Shown: positions 14,820-22,940, counted from the first letter of the stretch. The stretch: DNA of 22,959 bases from Flavobacteriales bacterium (GCA_002696965.1 NZUB01000057.1:20602-43560); one strand, 5' to 3'. The notes: generated by a model from the letters alone, not told the origin. Numbers and translations are program-made.

Positions 14820-15533
14820 ATGAAAAACAATAAATACTTTTTATTAATAATAGCTTTCAACTTAATTATTTTATCGTGTAATGATGATGATGATAGCTTC
14901 ATGAATATTAATGAACCTATTAATAATACTGTCATGGGCTGCACAAATACTGATGCTGCCAACTATAACCCAAACGCAACAGAGGATGATGGGTCATGCA
15001 TTGTGTTAGGCTGTGTTGACCCAGCTGCTACTAATTTTAATTCAGAGGCAACTAATGATGATGGTTCTTGTGAATACTCAACATCTTATCTTCTCAATGG
15101 GGAATGGATGATTGTTTCACTAGAATACTCTACAGAAATCGACCTTTCATTTTTAGAACAAATTATTGGTTTTAATCCTGGAAATCAAGAACTGTCTGGA
15201 GAAGCAAATGATGCTGGAGTATGGACATTCCAATATCCTGAATATCTATATAGTAATAATTTAAATTTTAATACTGAAACTATTACTATTATTGCATTTG
15301 ACATTCCTTCAATCCCTATTGATGTCTCAAGCAATGGCACATGGGAATTAGTCAATAATGACACTAATTTGCTAACTACTGATGATTTAACTGGGGTTTC
15401 ATCTACTTATAATATTTTATCAATTCAAACTGACATGATATTTATGAACGGTATAATTCCTTTTTCTCAAGAAATAATGGGATTCGATGTAGACCTTCAA
15501 ATAGAGGTTGAGATGCAATTACAAAAACAATGA
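14820..15533 (+). CDS. Surface-type lipoprotein with two GC...DDGSC repeats and a lipocalin-like C-terminal part
   Basis: From the ATG at 14820 the protein has 237 residues. A TTG three codons upstream (14811) is in frame, but the ATG gives a normal signal peptide, MKNNKYFLLIIAFNLIILSC, with lipidation expected at C20. The cysteine is followed by NDDDDSF, resembling the acidic export signal that sends Bacteroidota lipoproteins to the cell surface. Two 21-residue repeats follow (residues 40-60 and 64-84), of the form GCxxxxAxNYNxxAxxDDGSC, a calcium-binding-like, thrombospondin type 3-related unit common in this phylum. The rest, from LLNGEWMIVSLEYSTEI, is beta-rich and contains GTWELVNNDTNLL, which recalls lipocalin-like lipoproteins; this last assignment is tentative. 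The ligand is unknown. Its TGA overlaps the pspC ATG. Confidence 0.8.
   Translation: MKNNKYFLLIIAFNLIILSCNDDDDSFMNINEPINNTVMGCTNTDAANYNPNATEDDGSCIVLGCVDPAATNFNSEATNDDGSCEYSTSYLLNGEWMIVSLEYSTEIDLSFLEQIIGFNPGNQELSGEANDAGVWTFQYPEYLYSNNLNFNTETITIIAFDIPSIPIDVSSNGTWELVNNDTNLLTTDDLTGVSSTYNILSIQTDMIFMNGIIPFSQEIMGFDVDLQIEVEMQLQKQ
14937..15071 (+). repeat. Two 21-residue Cys/Asp-rich coding repeats
   Basis: Bases 14937-14999 and 15009-15071 encode two copies of the pattern GCxxxxAxNYNxxAxxDDGSC (the second has NFN), separated by three residues. Each copy has one cysteine near each end, which could form a disulfide at the surface, and an N/D-rich loop suited to binding calcium. The DNA copies have diverged, so this is a protein-level repeat, not a recent tandem duplication. 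Confidence 0.8.
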
Positions 15534-15721
15534 AAAAAAAACTATATAGAAACACCAAAGAAGGAATGATTTTTGGCGTCTGTGCAGGACTAGGTGATTA
15601 TTTAAACATAGACGCAGCATTTATTCGCATAATCTGGTTGCTTACTGTTATATGTTATGGAACTGGATTATTAGCTTATCTTTTGGCAGCATTATTAATC
15701 ATACCTGCTAAATCAGAATAA
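15530..15721 (+). CDS. PspC domain membrane protein
   Basis: A 63-residue protein that is almost only a PspC domain: KKLYRNTKEGMIFGVCAGLGDYLNIDAAFIRI, with the signature GVCAGLGDYL at about 16-25, followed by one hydrophobic segment (about 35-58, LLTVICYGTGLLAYLLAALLII). In E. coli PspC senses envelope stress with PspB; no pspA or other psp gene is present here, and stand-alone PspC-like proteins are common in Bacteroidota with no defined role. The start overlaps the lipoprotein stop by four bases. The last 46 bases overlap the end of lpxB on the other strand. Confidence 0.9.
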   Translation: MKKKLYRNTKEGMIFGVCAGLGDYLNIDAAFIRIIWLLTVICYGTGLLAYLLAALLIIPAKSE

Positions 15722-16782
15722 ATCATATTTGAAATTTTTTGAAAAGAACCTGGAGAACCTAAATTATTCACGATTTTATTATATTCTCCAATAATTTTTT
15801 TTCGATTTTTATCATCTAAAATACACGCCAATTCATGCTGAATATTTGTTACATTAAAATCATTTTGAATTAATTCTTTAACTACCATTTTTTCAGCTAA
15901 AATATTAACTATAGAAATATATTTAATCTTTGTAAAACACCTAGCAATCCAATAAGATATCCAATTGAGTTGATAACAAACTATCTGAGGAATTTTAAAA
16001 AATGCTAGTTCTAAAGAAGCTGTTCCTGAAGCCACTAGGGCACAAGATGCAGATTCTAAGATTTTTTTATCAAAGAACAACTCAACATCATGACCATATA
16101 CTAAATCCTCATACAATGCAGTATTAATACCTTGTGCACATAAAACAACAAAGCGATAATCTGTGAATTTTTTAGCAGCGAATAACATAGTTGGTAAAAG
16201 ATTTTTAATTTCCTGTTTACGACTACCCGGCATTAATACAATAACAGGTCGGCTTGACACTTTTTTGTGTTCAAGAAAATCTGGAATTAAATCAGTTAAT
16301 GGATGACCAAAATAATAAGTATTTACATTGTGTTTTTTAAAAAAATCTAACTCAAATGGGAAAAGTACAAAAAGTTTATCAACATATTTTTTCAAATACT
16401 TTATTCTACCCTCTTTCCATGCCCATAATTGAGGCGCTACAAACCAAAAAACAGGAATATTTAAATTTGCTGCAAACTTAGCAGCTCTTAAATTAAAACC
16501 GGGGTAATCAATAAGAATAATTGCATCTGGATTACAAGACTTAATACTTCTTTTAACAAGAGTGAAATTATTTATAATAGTTTTTGCATTTTTTAAAACT
16601 TCCCAAAAACCTAGAAAAGATAATTTATCTAATCTTTGAACCATATCCACACCCTGCTTTTCAATGTTTTCACCTCCCCAACAAGTAAATTGTGCATTTG
16701 AATCTTTCTGTTTGAGATGTTCTATTAACTTAGCGCCATATAAATCTCCTGATAATTCCCCCGAAATAATATAATAATGCAT
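15676..16782 (-). CDS. lpxB: Lipid-A-disaccharide synthase
   Basis: A 368-residue GT-B glycosyltransferase (family GT19) that joins UDP-diacylglucosamine with lipid X to form the lipid A disaccharide at the inner face of the inner membrane. The N-terminus MHYYIISGELSGDLYGAKLI is the LpxB start (GEASGD in E. coli). FLGFWEVLKN, AIILIDYPGFNLRAAKFA and FVAPQLWAWKEGRIKYLKKY follow in the family order, with FPFELDFF and YFGHPLTDLIP at about 140-165 and VLMPGSRKQEI and the nucleotide-site region ALVASGTASLELAFF in the C-terminal half. It is the last gene of the hydroxylase-surE-small-protein-lpxB unit. Its last 15 codons and stop overlap the 3' end of the convergent pspC gene. Confidence 0.95.
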   Translation of the reverse strand: MHYYIISGELSGDLYGAKLIEHLKQKDSNAQFTCWGGENIEKQGVDMVQRLDKLSFLGFWEVLKNAKTIINNFTLVKRSIKSCNPDAIILIDYPGFNLRAAKFAANLNIPVFWFVAPQLWAWKEGRIKYLKKYVDKLFVLFPFELDFFKKHNVNTYYFGHPLTDLIPDFLEHKKVSSRPVIVLMPGSRKQEIKNLLPTMLFAAKKFTDYRFVVLCAQGINTALYEDLVYGHDVELFFDKKILESASCALVASGTASLELAFFKIPQIVCYQLNWISYWIARCFTKIKYISIVNILAEKMVVKELIQNDFNVTNIQHELACILDDKNRKKIIGEYNKIVNNLGSPGSFQKISNMIYSDLAGMINNAAKR

Positions 16783-16783
16783 T

Positions 16784-17056
16784 TTAAATTGACCCTTGGT
16801 TGATGTAAACCCAAATTAAACCATATATAAAAGTAACAAACAAAATACCTTTGCCCGTTGATTCATGTTTCAAATTAATTAAATAATATCTTAATAGCGG
16901 TGCGTTAAAAATTAAAGCAAATAATTGCATACTTTGATTGGAAAATGAATGTCCAATAACAAAAGGTATTATCATATCTTGAATAAGATAAAAAATAACT
17001 GGAATTATAAATCCTAAAAAAAGTCCTAAAAAAGCCGAATCCTTATTATAAATCAT
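16784..17056 (-). CDS. Small membrane protein of unknown function between surE and lpxB
   Basis: A 90-residue protein with three likely membrane segments (about 8-34, 43-61 and 69-85) and no recognisable domain. A positively charged loop, NLKHESTGKG (61-70), separates the last two. Its start overlaps the surE stop by 11 bases and its stop is one base from the lpxB ATG, so it is held tightly in the operon. From memory, similar small membrane genes occur at this place in other Flavobacteriales, which suggests a role in envelope lipid synthesis or transport, but nothing in the sequence proves this. I do not recognise the family. Confidence 0.75.
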   Translation of the reverse strand: MIYNKDSAFLGLFLGFIIPVIFYLIQDMIIPFVIGHSFSNQSMQLFALIFNAPLLRYYLINLKHESTGKGILFVTFIYGLIWVYINQGSI

Positions 17057-17810
17057 GTTCTAAGTATTTTAAAAATTTATTATGTGTCAAAACTGAACAA
17101 TCTAAATGAACTGGGACAATAGAAATAAAATTATTTTCCAATGCCCAAGAGTCAGAATTCAGATTAGTAGCATCATGTTGAAAAGTACCACTTATTTTAT
17201 AAAATTTTTTCTTCGCTTCTTGCCTAGATAAAATATAATCCTCAGTCCATTTGCCTTTAGCCTGACTACAAAGTTTAATACCTTTTATATTATTCGCCTT
17301 TACATCTGGAATATTGATGTTTAAAGTTATACTTTTAGGCAGACCATTTATTAAAACCGTTGAAATTATTTGATAAATAAAAGTTTTAAATGATATAAAA
17401 TTTTTAGACTCATCATAACTTAAGTGAGAAAATGAAATGGATGGAACTTTATGAATTGTTGCTTCCATTGCACCATGTAAAGTGCCAGAATACAATGCAT
17501 TAATAGAGTGATTAGAGCCATGATTAATCCCTGAAAGACATAAGTCGGGAAGACGAGGCAAAAGCTTATCAATTGCAATTTTCACACAATCTACTGGCGT
17601 TCCAGAACAAGTGAATTCATTATCATTTATTTTTTCAACAACAATTTCCTGATTTAACGTCATACTATGTGAAACTGCTGATCTATTCTTGTTTGGGGCA
17701 ACAACAAAAACTTCTCCAAATTCACGGGCCACATTACTTAGCATTTTTATGCCATTTGAATTTACTCCGTCATCATTAACAACTAATATCAATGGTTTTT
17801 TATTTATCAT
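17046..17810 (-). CDS. surE: 5'/3'-nucleotidase SurE
   Basis: With the ATG at 17810 the protein has 254 residues and starts MINKKPLILVVNDDGVNSNG, which puts the metal-binding D13-D14 where SurE proteins have them. A longer frame back to 17873 adds 21 residues that lie inside the upstream hydroxylase gene and resemble no SurE, so I reject it. Other metal and active-site landmarks are S44 in NKNRSAVSHSMT and N96 in LSGINHGSN. The C-terminal half (KLCSQAKGKWTEDY, DSWALENNFISIVPVHLD) is typical of Bacteroidota SurE. The enzyme is a metal-dependent phosphatase of nucleoside monophosphates, linked to stationary-phase survival in E. coli. It overlaps the hydroxylase by 11 bases and the small membrane gene by 11 bases, so translation is probably coupled on both sides. 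Confidence 0.93.
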   Translation of the reverse strand: MINKKPLILVVNDDGVNSNGIKMLSNVAREFGEVFVVAPNKNRSAVSHSMTLNQEIVVEKINDNEFTCSGTPVDCVKIAIDKLLPRLPDLCLSGINHGSNHSINALYSGTLHGAMEATIHKVPSISFSHLSYDESKNFISFKTFIYQIISTVLINGLPKSITLNINIPDVKANNIKGIKLCSQAKGKWTEDYILSRQEAKKKFYKISGTFQHDATNLNSDSWALENNFISIVPVHLDCSVLTHNKFLKYLEHDL

Positions 17811-18507
17811 TTTTTTGAATTTTTGTTTTAAATATCTGATCCCAAAGAGTAAATGTAGTTGCAAAATTCCCATTTAGTTTTTCATGATGCAAATCATGAT
17901 GCTCACTTTCTCCCCAAAATGGAATCCATTTGGAAAAAAATGACTTAAAACCTGAATGCACATCTAATTCATGAATATTTCGAATCAACTGGTAAGACCA
18001 AAAAGCTAATATACTTACAGGGCAAAATAAACTTATTAAATAAATTGCAATAAATGGTCCAATATAGCCCATTAACCATTCTATTGGATGTACATAAATA
18101 TATTCTAACGCCACAGGTGTTATAGCTTTATGGTGAATACGATGAATCGTTTTTAAAATGTATTGATTGGTATGCATCCAGAAATGTAAAAAATAAAAAT
18201 AGATATCATCAATCAAAAGTATAACTAACAATTGAACAGTAATAATTAAAAAATCTAACTTTAATACTGGATCAAAGAGAAAGTATAAATAATATAAACC
18301 AACTCCTGAAACCAACATTAATAATATAATATTAAACAAGATAAGAGGCAACCTATTATAAAAAATACTAGATTTAATTTTTCTTTTTTGTATTCTAAAC
18401 TTTTGTACGAAAGGAGAATGTATAGAAATAATTGAAATTATAAATCCTAAAACATTACATGAAAGAATAATTGCTAAAGTGTACAATACAAATTTTACTT
18501 GATCCAT
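17800..18507 (-). CDS. Fatty acid hydroxylase / sterol desaturase family membrane enzyme
   Basis: A 235-residue membrane enzyme of the di-iron fatty acid hydroxylase superfamily. Three histidine boxes are in order: HFWMH at 108-112, HRIHH at 122-126 and HHDLHH at 203-208, with further conserved histidines at 140, 179 and 184. Hydrophobic segments lie at about 5-28, 53-76, 85-107 and 145-172. These enzymes hydroxylate or desaturate lipid chains using oxygen. The substrate is open: hydroxy fatty acids, carotenoids or sulfonolipids and ornithine lipids are all plausible in Bacteroidota. It is the first gene of the unit leading to lpxB. It diverges from the FkbM methyltransferase gene with only 13 bases between the start codons, so at least one promoter must lie within the opposite gene. 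Confidence 0.88.
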   Translation of the reverse strand: MDQVKFVLYTLAIILSCNVLGFIISIISIHSPFVQKFRIQKRKIKSSIFYNRLPLILFNIILLMLVSGVGLYYLYFLFDPVLKLDFLIITVQLLVILLIDDIYFYFLHFWMHTNQYILKTIHRIHHKAITPVALEYIYVHPIEWLMGYIGPFIAIYLISLFCPVSILAFWSYQLIRNIHELDVHSGFKSFFSKWIPFWGESEHHDLHHEKLNGNFATTFTLWDQIFKTKIQKNDK

Positions 18508-18520
18508 ATATCATAAAAGT

Positions 18521-19318
18521 ATGAAAAAAATTAATTTAAACGATGGCACAACTGTATACTGCCTAAAACAAAATGAAGCGATTGTACTAGATGATCACAT
18601 TAAGGGCTATTTAAAATATGGAATCAAAATCAATAATGGTGATGTCATAATTGATGTTGGAGCTAATATTGGTATATTAGGCTTAAGACTTTCACAAATC
18701 TACCATAACATAACTATACATGCTTTTGAACCTATTCCAGAAATATACAAGGTTCTACAAAAAAACTCTGCAATCAGTCTAAACAAAAAATTTAACACCT
18801 ATATGATGGGCATATCCAATACCAATAAGGAATTACAATTTACTTATTACCCCAATAGCCCTGCACTATCTACAGCTCAACCTGAAATATGGTCACGAGA
18901 TAAAAATAATTTTATTGCTGCTGTACAAGGTAATATTACAAGTGCACCTAAAAAATTTTGGTGGGCTAAATTTATTCCCCAATTTATCACTCCTTTAATT
19001 GCCAAGTACTTAACTTCTAATAGTCAAACTATAACAAGTACTGTTATCACATTAAATAGTTTTATAATAGAAAATAATCTTGAAAAAGTCAATCTATTAA
19101 AAATTGATTGCGAAGGTGAAGAAATTAATGTATTACACGGAATTAGTGATGCAAATTGGAAAATAATTAATAATGTCGTCATGGAAGTTAATGATGTAGA
19201 AAATAATCTTGAAAAAGCAACAACTATTCTTTCAAAAAACGGATTTAACAATATTCAAATAGAAAAAGAAAAGGGATTTGAAAAAACAAAATTGACTAAT
19301 ATATATGCTAGTAAATAA
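18521..19318 (+). CDS. FkbM family SAM-dependent methyltransferase
   Basis: A 265-residue Rossmann-fold methyltransferase. Motif I is IIDVGANIGILGL (43-55), the acidic post-strand motif is HAFEP (67-71), and the family signature LLKIDCEGEEINVLHG is at 192-207, which together mark FkbM (PF05050). Between LQFTYYPNSPALST and VITLNSFI there is an insertion of roughly 55 residues (about 118-172) containing KKFWWAKFIPQF; a similar insertion is known in FkbM domains tied to polyketide or peptide synthases. FkbM proteins methylate hydroxyl groups on small molecules, sugars or lipids. Beside a lipid hydroxylase gene read the other way, a methylated hydroxy-lipid product is an attractive guess, not shown. 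Its stop abuts the stop of the convergent oxidase gene with no base between. Confidence 0.87.
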   Translation: MKKINLNDGTTVYCLKQNEAIVLDDHIKGYLKYGIKINNGDVIIDVGANIGILGLRLSQIYHNITIHAFEPIPEIYKVLQKNSAISLNKKFNTYMMGISNTNKELQFTYYPNSPALSTAQPEIWSRDKNNFIAAVQGNITSAPKKFWWAKFIPQFITPLIAKYLTSNSQTITSTVITLNSFIIENNLEKVNLLKIDCEGEEINVLHGISDANWKIINNVVMEVNDVENNLEKATTILSKNGFNNIQIEKEKGFEKTKLTNIYASK

Positions 19319-20725
19319 CTAAATATCAAAAATCTTACCTGGATTTAGTATATTATTAGGGTCAAAAATTTGCTTAATCTGTTTTTGTAATTCTAAATTT
19401 GAATCAGTAAAGGGAATATCCATGTATTGCTTTTGAACAAAACCAATTCCATGCTCTCCAGAAATAGTGCCCCCCAACTTAACACACAATTCAAATATTT
19501 CTCTTATAGCTTTATTCAAAATAACATCCCACTGATAATTTGTCAATCCATCCTTTAGAATATTAACATGTAGATTACCATCACCAGCATGTCCATAACA
19601 AATGGATTTAAAATTATATTTTGTACCTATAATTTTTACACCCTCTAATAATTTGACTAAATTGGCTCTTGGAACAACCGTGTCTTCTTCTTTATAAATA
19701 GAAAATGCTTTTACAGCAAGACCTATTGATCTTCTCACCTTCCATATCCTTTCTTGTTCAATTTTATTGTCTGCTACAATAACTTCGCCACAATCATAAT
19801 TTTGTAATAAATCATATATTTTTTCTGCTTCATTAAATAATTGTTCTTTATTACTACCGTCTATTTCAATTAATAAGTACGACTCTGTTTTTTCTTCTAT
19901 TGTGAATGGTAAATCAGCATAGTTTTGATCTCTTACAAAAACCACCGCATCTTTTTCCATAAATTCTAAGCTAGAGGGAAGAATATTATTATACATAATA
20001 TCTGAAACAGCTCTACATGCCTCTAGGTTAATATTAAAAGGAATCAAAATCAATAATTTTTGACTAGGCAGAGATAAGAGTTTAACAACAGCTTTAGTAA
20101 TTACACCTAATGTCCCTTCACTTCCAATCATTAATTGCGTCAAATTATAACCCGTTGAATTTTTAAGAGTATTAGCACCTGTCCAAAAAACATCTCCGTT
20201 AGGCAAAACAATTTCCAGGTTTAAAACATAGTTAGAAGTAACACCATATTTTACTGCTTTTGGCCCACCTGCATTTAATGCAAAATTACCTCCTAATGTA
20301 CAAGAGCCTTTACTAGCAGGATCAGGAGGATAAAACAAGTTTTTCTTTTCTAAAATATTTTGAAATTCTTCATTGATTAAACCTGGCTGAATAGTTGCTT
20401 GAAAATTTTCTTCATCTATTGATAGAACCTTATTCATCTTCTTCATTGATAAGCTAATACCACCATATATTGGTAAAGCACCACCACTTAATCCAGTTAA
20501 AGCGGCTGAGGGTGTTATAGAGATATTATGCTTATTACAGTATCTTAAAATATTTGCAACATCTTGAGTGGAATTAGGAAATAAAACTAATTCTGGAACA
20601 AAAGTTAAATTTTCAGTATGATCACTTGCATATTGACTACACTCTTTACCAAATAAAATATTATTATCATCTAAAATCTGATTAAAATATTTAATGTGAC
20701 TTTTATTAATTCGAGTATAATTCAC
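19319..20725 (-). CDS. FAD-linked oxidase, GlcD / D-2-hydroxyacid dehydrogenase type
   Basis: A 468-residue flavoprotein of the vanillyl-alcohol-oxidase fold. The N-terminal FAD-binding domain has TPSAALTGLSGGALP (71-85), YPPDPASKGSCTLGGN (132-147), NAGGPKAVKYG (151-161) and SEGTLGVITKA. The C-terminal domain has GHAGDGNLHV (378-387) and GGTISGEHGIG (418-428), the metal and substrate region of the GlcD / D-lactate / D-2-hydroxyglutarate dehydrogenase group. It oxidises a D-2-hydroxy acid; glycolate, D-lactate and D-2-hydroxyglutarate cannot be told apart by eye. No glcE or glcF gene is next to it and no iron-sulfur domain is fused. The start is a GTG at 20725-20723: the next in-frame ATG is far inside the FAD domain. 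It diverges from the DPP IV gene across 53 bases. Confidence 0.88.
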   Translation of the reverse strand: MNYTRINKSHIKYFNQILDDNNILFGKECSQYASDHTENLTFVPELVLFPNSTQDVANILRYCNKHNISITPSAALTGLSGGALPIYGGISLSMKKMNKVLSIDEENFQATIQPGLINEEFQNILEKKNLFYPPDPASKGSCTLGGNFALNAGGPKAVKYGVTSNYVLNLEIVLPNGDVFWTGANTLKNSTGYNLTQLMIGSEGTLGVITKAVVKLLSLPSQKLLILIPFNINLEACRAVSDIMYNNILPSSLEFMEKDAVVFVRDQNYADLPFTIEEKTESYLLIEIDGSNKEQLFNEAEKIYDLLQNYDCGEVIVADNKIEQERIWKVRRSIGLAVKAFSIYKEEDTVVPRANLVKLLEGVKIIGTKYNFKSICYGHAGDGNLHVNILKDGLTNYQWDVILNKAIREIFELCVKLGGTISGEHGIGFVQKQYMDIPFTDSNLELQKQIKQIFDPNNILNPGKIFDI

Positions 20726-20778
20726 TAAGTTAGTATTTAGTCTATTTTACTAAATTAGCTAATTAAACAAGTCTTTAC

Positions 20779-22935
20779 ATGAAACTGCAATTAACTTTTA
20801 TAATATTTATAACCACATTATCCGTGGTTTTTTCACAAAAAAGAATAACTAAAGAAGACATCTTCTTAAATCAAAAATTTAATCAAGATTGGGTTTTTGG
20901 TTTAAATTCTATGAATGATGGTGTCCATTATACAACTTTAAAAAGTGGAGACACAACAGCTATTGAAAAATTTAGTTATGAAAATCTAGAAAAAGTCCAA
21001 ACTGTTCTGAATTCTAGTGATATTCAAGATTTGAATTTCAGCAACTACAAGTTTAATAAAAATGAAAACTTAATTTTATTAGAAACTGAAACCGAAAACA
21101 TTTATAGATACTCCAAAAAAAGCATATTTTATGTTTACAACACAAATAAACAAGAATTAATAAAAATATTTGACAAAAAAATTAGATTAGCAGATTTTTC
21201 CCCTAACTCCAAATTTGTTTCATACGTATATCGTAATAATATCTATACATATAATCTAGAAAATGGCCGAACTGAAAAAATCACACACAAAGGGCTTCCC
21301 AACAAAATTATCTGTGGCGCAACTGATTGGGTTTATGAAGAGGAATTTGCTTTAGTTCAAGGATATCAATGGTCTCCAAATAGTGAATATATTGCATATT
21401 ATATTTTTGATGAGTCTAAAGTTGAAGAATTTTCTATGGATATTTTTAAAGGGGGTTTATATCCTTCACAGGAACGTTTCAAGTATCCTAAAGCAGGACA
21501 AAAAAACTCTAAAGTTCAAATCAATATTTTTAATACTAAAACGAAAGAAAATATTGTTGCAAATGTTAACAAAAAAACAGAACATTACCTGCCACGTATA
21601 AAATGGACTAATCAAACAAATCAATTGTTTATCCAACGATTAAATCGTCATCAAAATCATTTAGAATTACTAAGCGTAAATCCAACAAATGGAAATGCAA
21701 AGCTAATTTTTGAAGAAAAAGATAAATATTATATTGATATACATGATAATTTAACTTTTTATAAAGATGACTCAGGTTTTTTATGGACTAGTGAAAAAGA
21801 TGGCTACAATCATATTTATCTTTTTCAAATGAATGGAAAAGAAAGACGCCAAATAACTAAAGGTAAATGGGAAGTAACACAATTTTATGGATATGATGAT
21901 GTAAACAAGATTTTATATTACCAATCGAATGAAGAATCTCCCCTAGAAAAAGATATTTATAGAATTAATGTTTGGGGCAGAAGTAAACAAAAGTTATCAA
22001 GTGAAAAGGGGACTAATAATGCTTCCTTCAGTAAAAACTACTCACTTTTTATCAATACTCACTCAAATGCGAACTCTCCTAACACAATTAACTTATATAA
22101 TAAAAAAGGAGAAATACTAAATACAATCAAAAACTCTGATAAACTTCGTGAGACATTAAAAAGTTACAATCTGACAAAAAAAGATTTCTTTACTTTTAAA
22201 ACAAATGATGGTATTAAATTAAATGGTTGGATGATGAAACCTACTAATTTTGATGAAAGTAAAAAATATCCTGTATTAATGTATGTATATGGGGGACCTG
22301 GATCCCAAACTGTCACTAATTCATGGGACAGACATTATATGTGGTATCAAATGCTATGTCAACAAGGTTACATTGTTGTGTCTATTGACAATAGAGGAAC
22401 AGGCGGAAGAGGATCAGAATTTAAAAAATGTACATATAAAGAGCTTGGTAAGCTAGAAACTATAGATCAAATTGAGGGAGCCAAATATCTAGCAAAACAA
22501 TCATATGTGGATAAACAAAAAATAGGCATTTGGGGATGGAGTTATGGAGGATATATGTCTTCATTGTGTTTATTAAAAGGACATGAATACTTCAATACCG
22601 CTATTGCTGTTGCCCCTGTAACAAACTGGCGATTTTATGACACAATTTATACTGAAAGATATATGCAAACACCAGAAGAAAATGCTGATGGGTATGACTT
22701 AAACTCTCCTATTAATCATGTCGATTCATTAAAAGGAAATTACTTTTTAGTACATGGATCAGCTGATGACAATGTACATGTACAGAACACCTATGAAATG
22801 GTGGATGCGCTAGTAAAAGCAAATAAACAATTTGAATTATTTATTTATCCCGATAAAAACCATGGGATATATGGTGGAAACACCAGATTACATTTATTCA
22901 CGCAGATTACTGATTTTATAACTAAAAATCTGTAA
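20779..22935 (+). CDS. Dipeptidyl peptidase IV (S9B family)
   Basis: A 718-residue exported serine peptidase that removes X-Pro dipeptides from peptide N-termini. A signal peptide (MKLQLTFIIFITTLSVVFSQ) is followed by an eight-bladed-type beta-propeller; DWVYEEEF (183-190) carries the double glutamate that anchors the substrate's free N-terminus in DPP IV. The C-terminal alpha/beta-hydrolase domain has the nucleophile S588 in GWSYGGYM, the aspartate D663 in HGSADDNVH and H695 in KNHGI, so the catalytic triad is complete. VYGGPGSQTV (about 509-518) is the S9 oxyanion-loop region. The length fits the bacterial family (about 700-740). It likely acts in the periplasm or on the outer membrane in protein use, as in other Bacteroidota. 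No linked transport genes are seen in the window. Confidence 0.95.
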   Translation: MKLQLTFIIFITTLSVVFSQKRITKEDIFLNQKFNQDWVFGLNSMNDGVHYTTLKSGDTTAIEKFSYENLEKVQTVLNSSDIQDLNFSNYKFNKNENLILLETETENIYRYSKKSIFYVYNTNKQELIKIFDKKIRLADFSPNSKFVSYVYRNNIYTYNLENGRTEKITHKGLPNKIICGATDWVYEEEFALVQGYQWSPNSEYIAYYIFDESKVEEFSMDIFKGGLYPSQERFKYPKAGQKNSKVQINIFNTKTKENIVANVNKKTEHYLPRIKWTNQTNQLFIQRLNRHQNHLELLSVNPTNGNAKLIFEEKDKYYIDIHDNLTFYKDDSGFLWTSEKDGYNHIYLFQMNGKERRQITKGKWEVTQFYGYDDVNKILYYQSNEESPLEKDIYRINVWGRSKQKLSSEKGTNNASFSKNYSLFINTHSNANSPNTINLYNKKGEILNTIKNSDKLRETLKSYNLTKKDFFTFKTNDGIKLNGWMMKPTNFDESKKYPVLMYVYGGPGSQTVTNSWDRHYMWYQMLCQQGYIVVSIDNRGTGGRGSEFKKCTYKELGKLETIDQIEGAKYLAKQSYVDKQKIGIWGWSYGGYMSSLCLLKGHEYFNTAIAVAPVTNWRFYDTIYTERYMQTPEENADGYDLNSPINHVDSLKGNYFLVHGSADDNVHVQNTYEMVDALVKANKQFELFIYPDKNHGIYGGNTRLHLFTQITDFITKNL

Positions 22936-22940
22936 TTTTG
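22933..22940 (+). promoter_or_regulatory. -7 promoter element for a gene beyond the window
   Basis: TAATTTTG is an exact TAnnTTTG match beginning at the DPP IV stop codon and followed by CC and an A-rich stretch to the window edge. The pattern looks like a short leader before a start codon just outside the window. No TTG is present at the -33 distance. Confidence 0.4.

Noticed and set aside
17811..17873. 21-residue N-terminal extension of surE
   Set aside because: The extension lies within the hydroxylase coding end, and the protein from the ATG at 17810 starts at the normal SurE position relative to NDDG.
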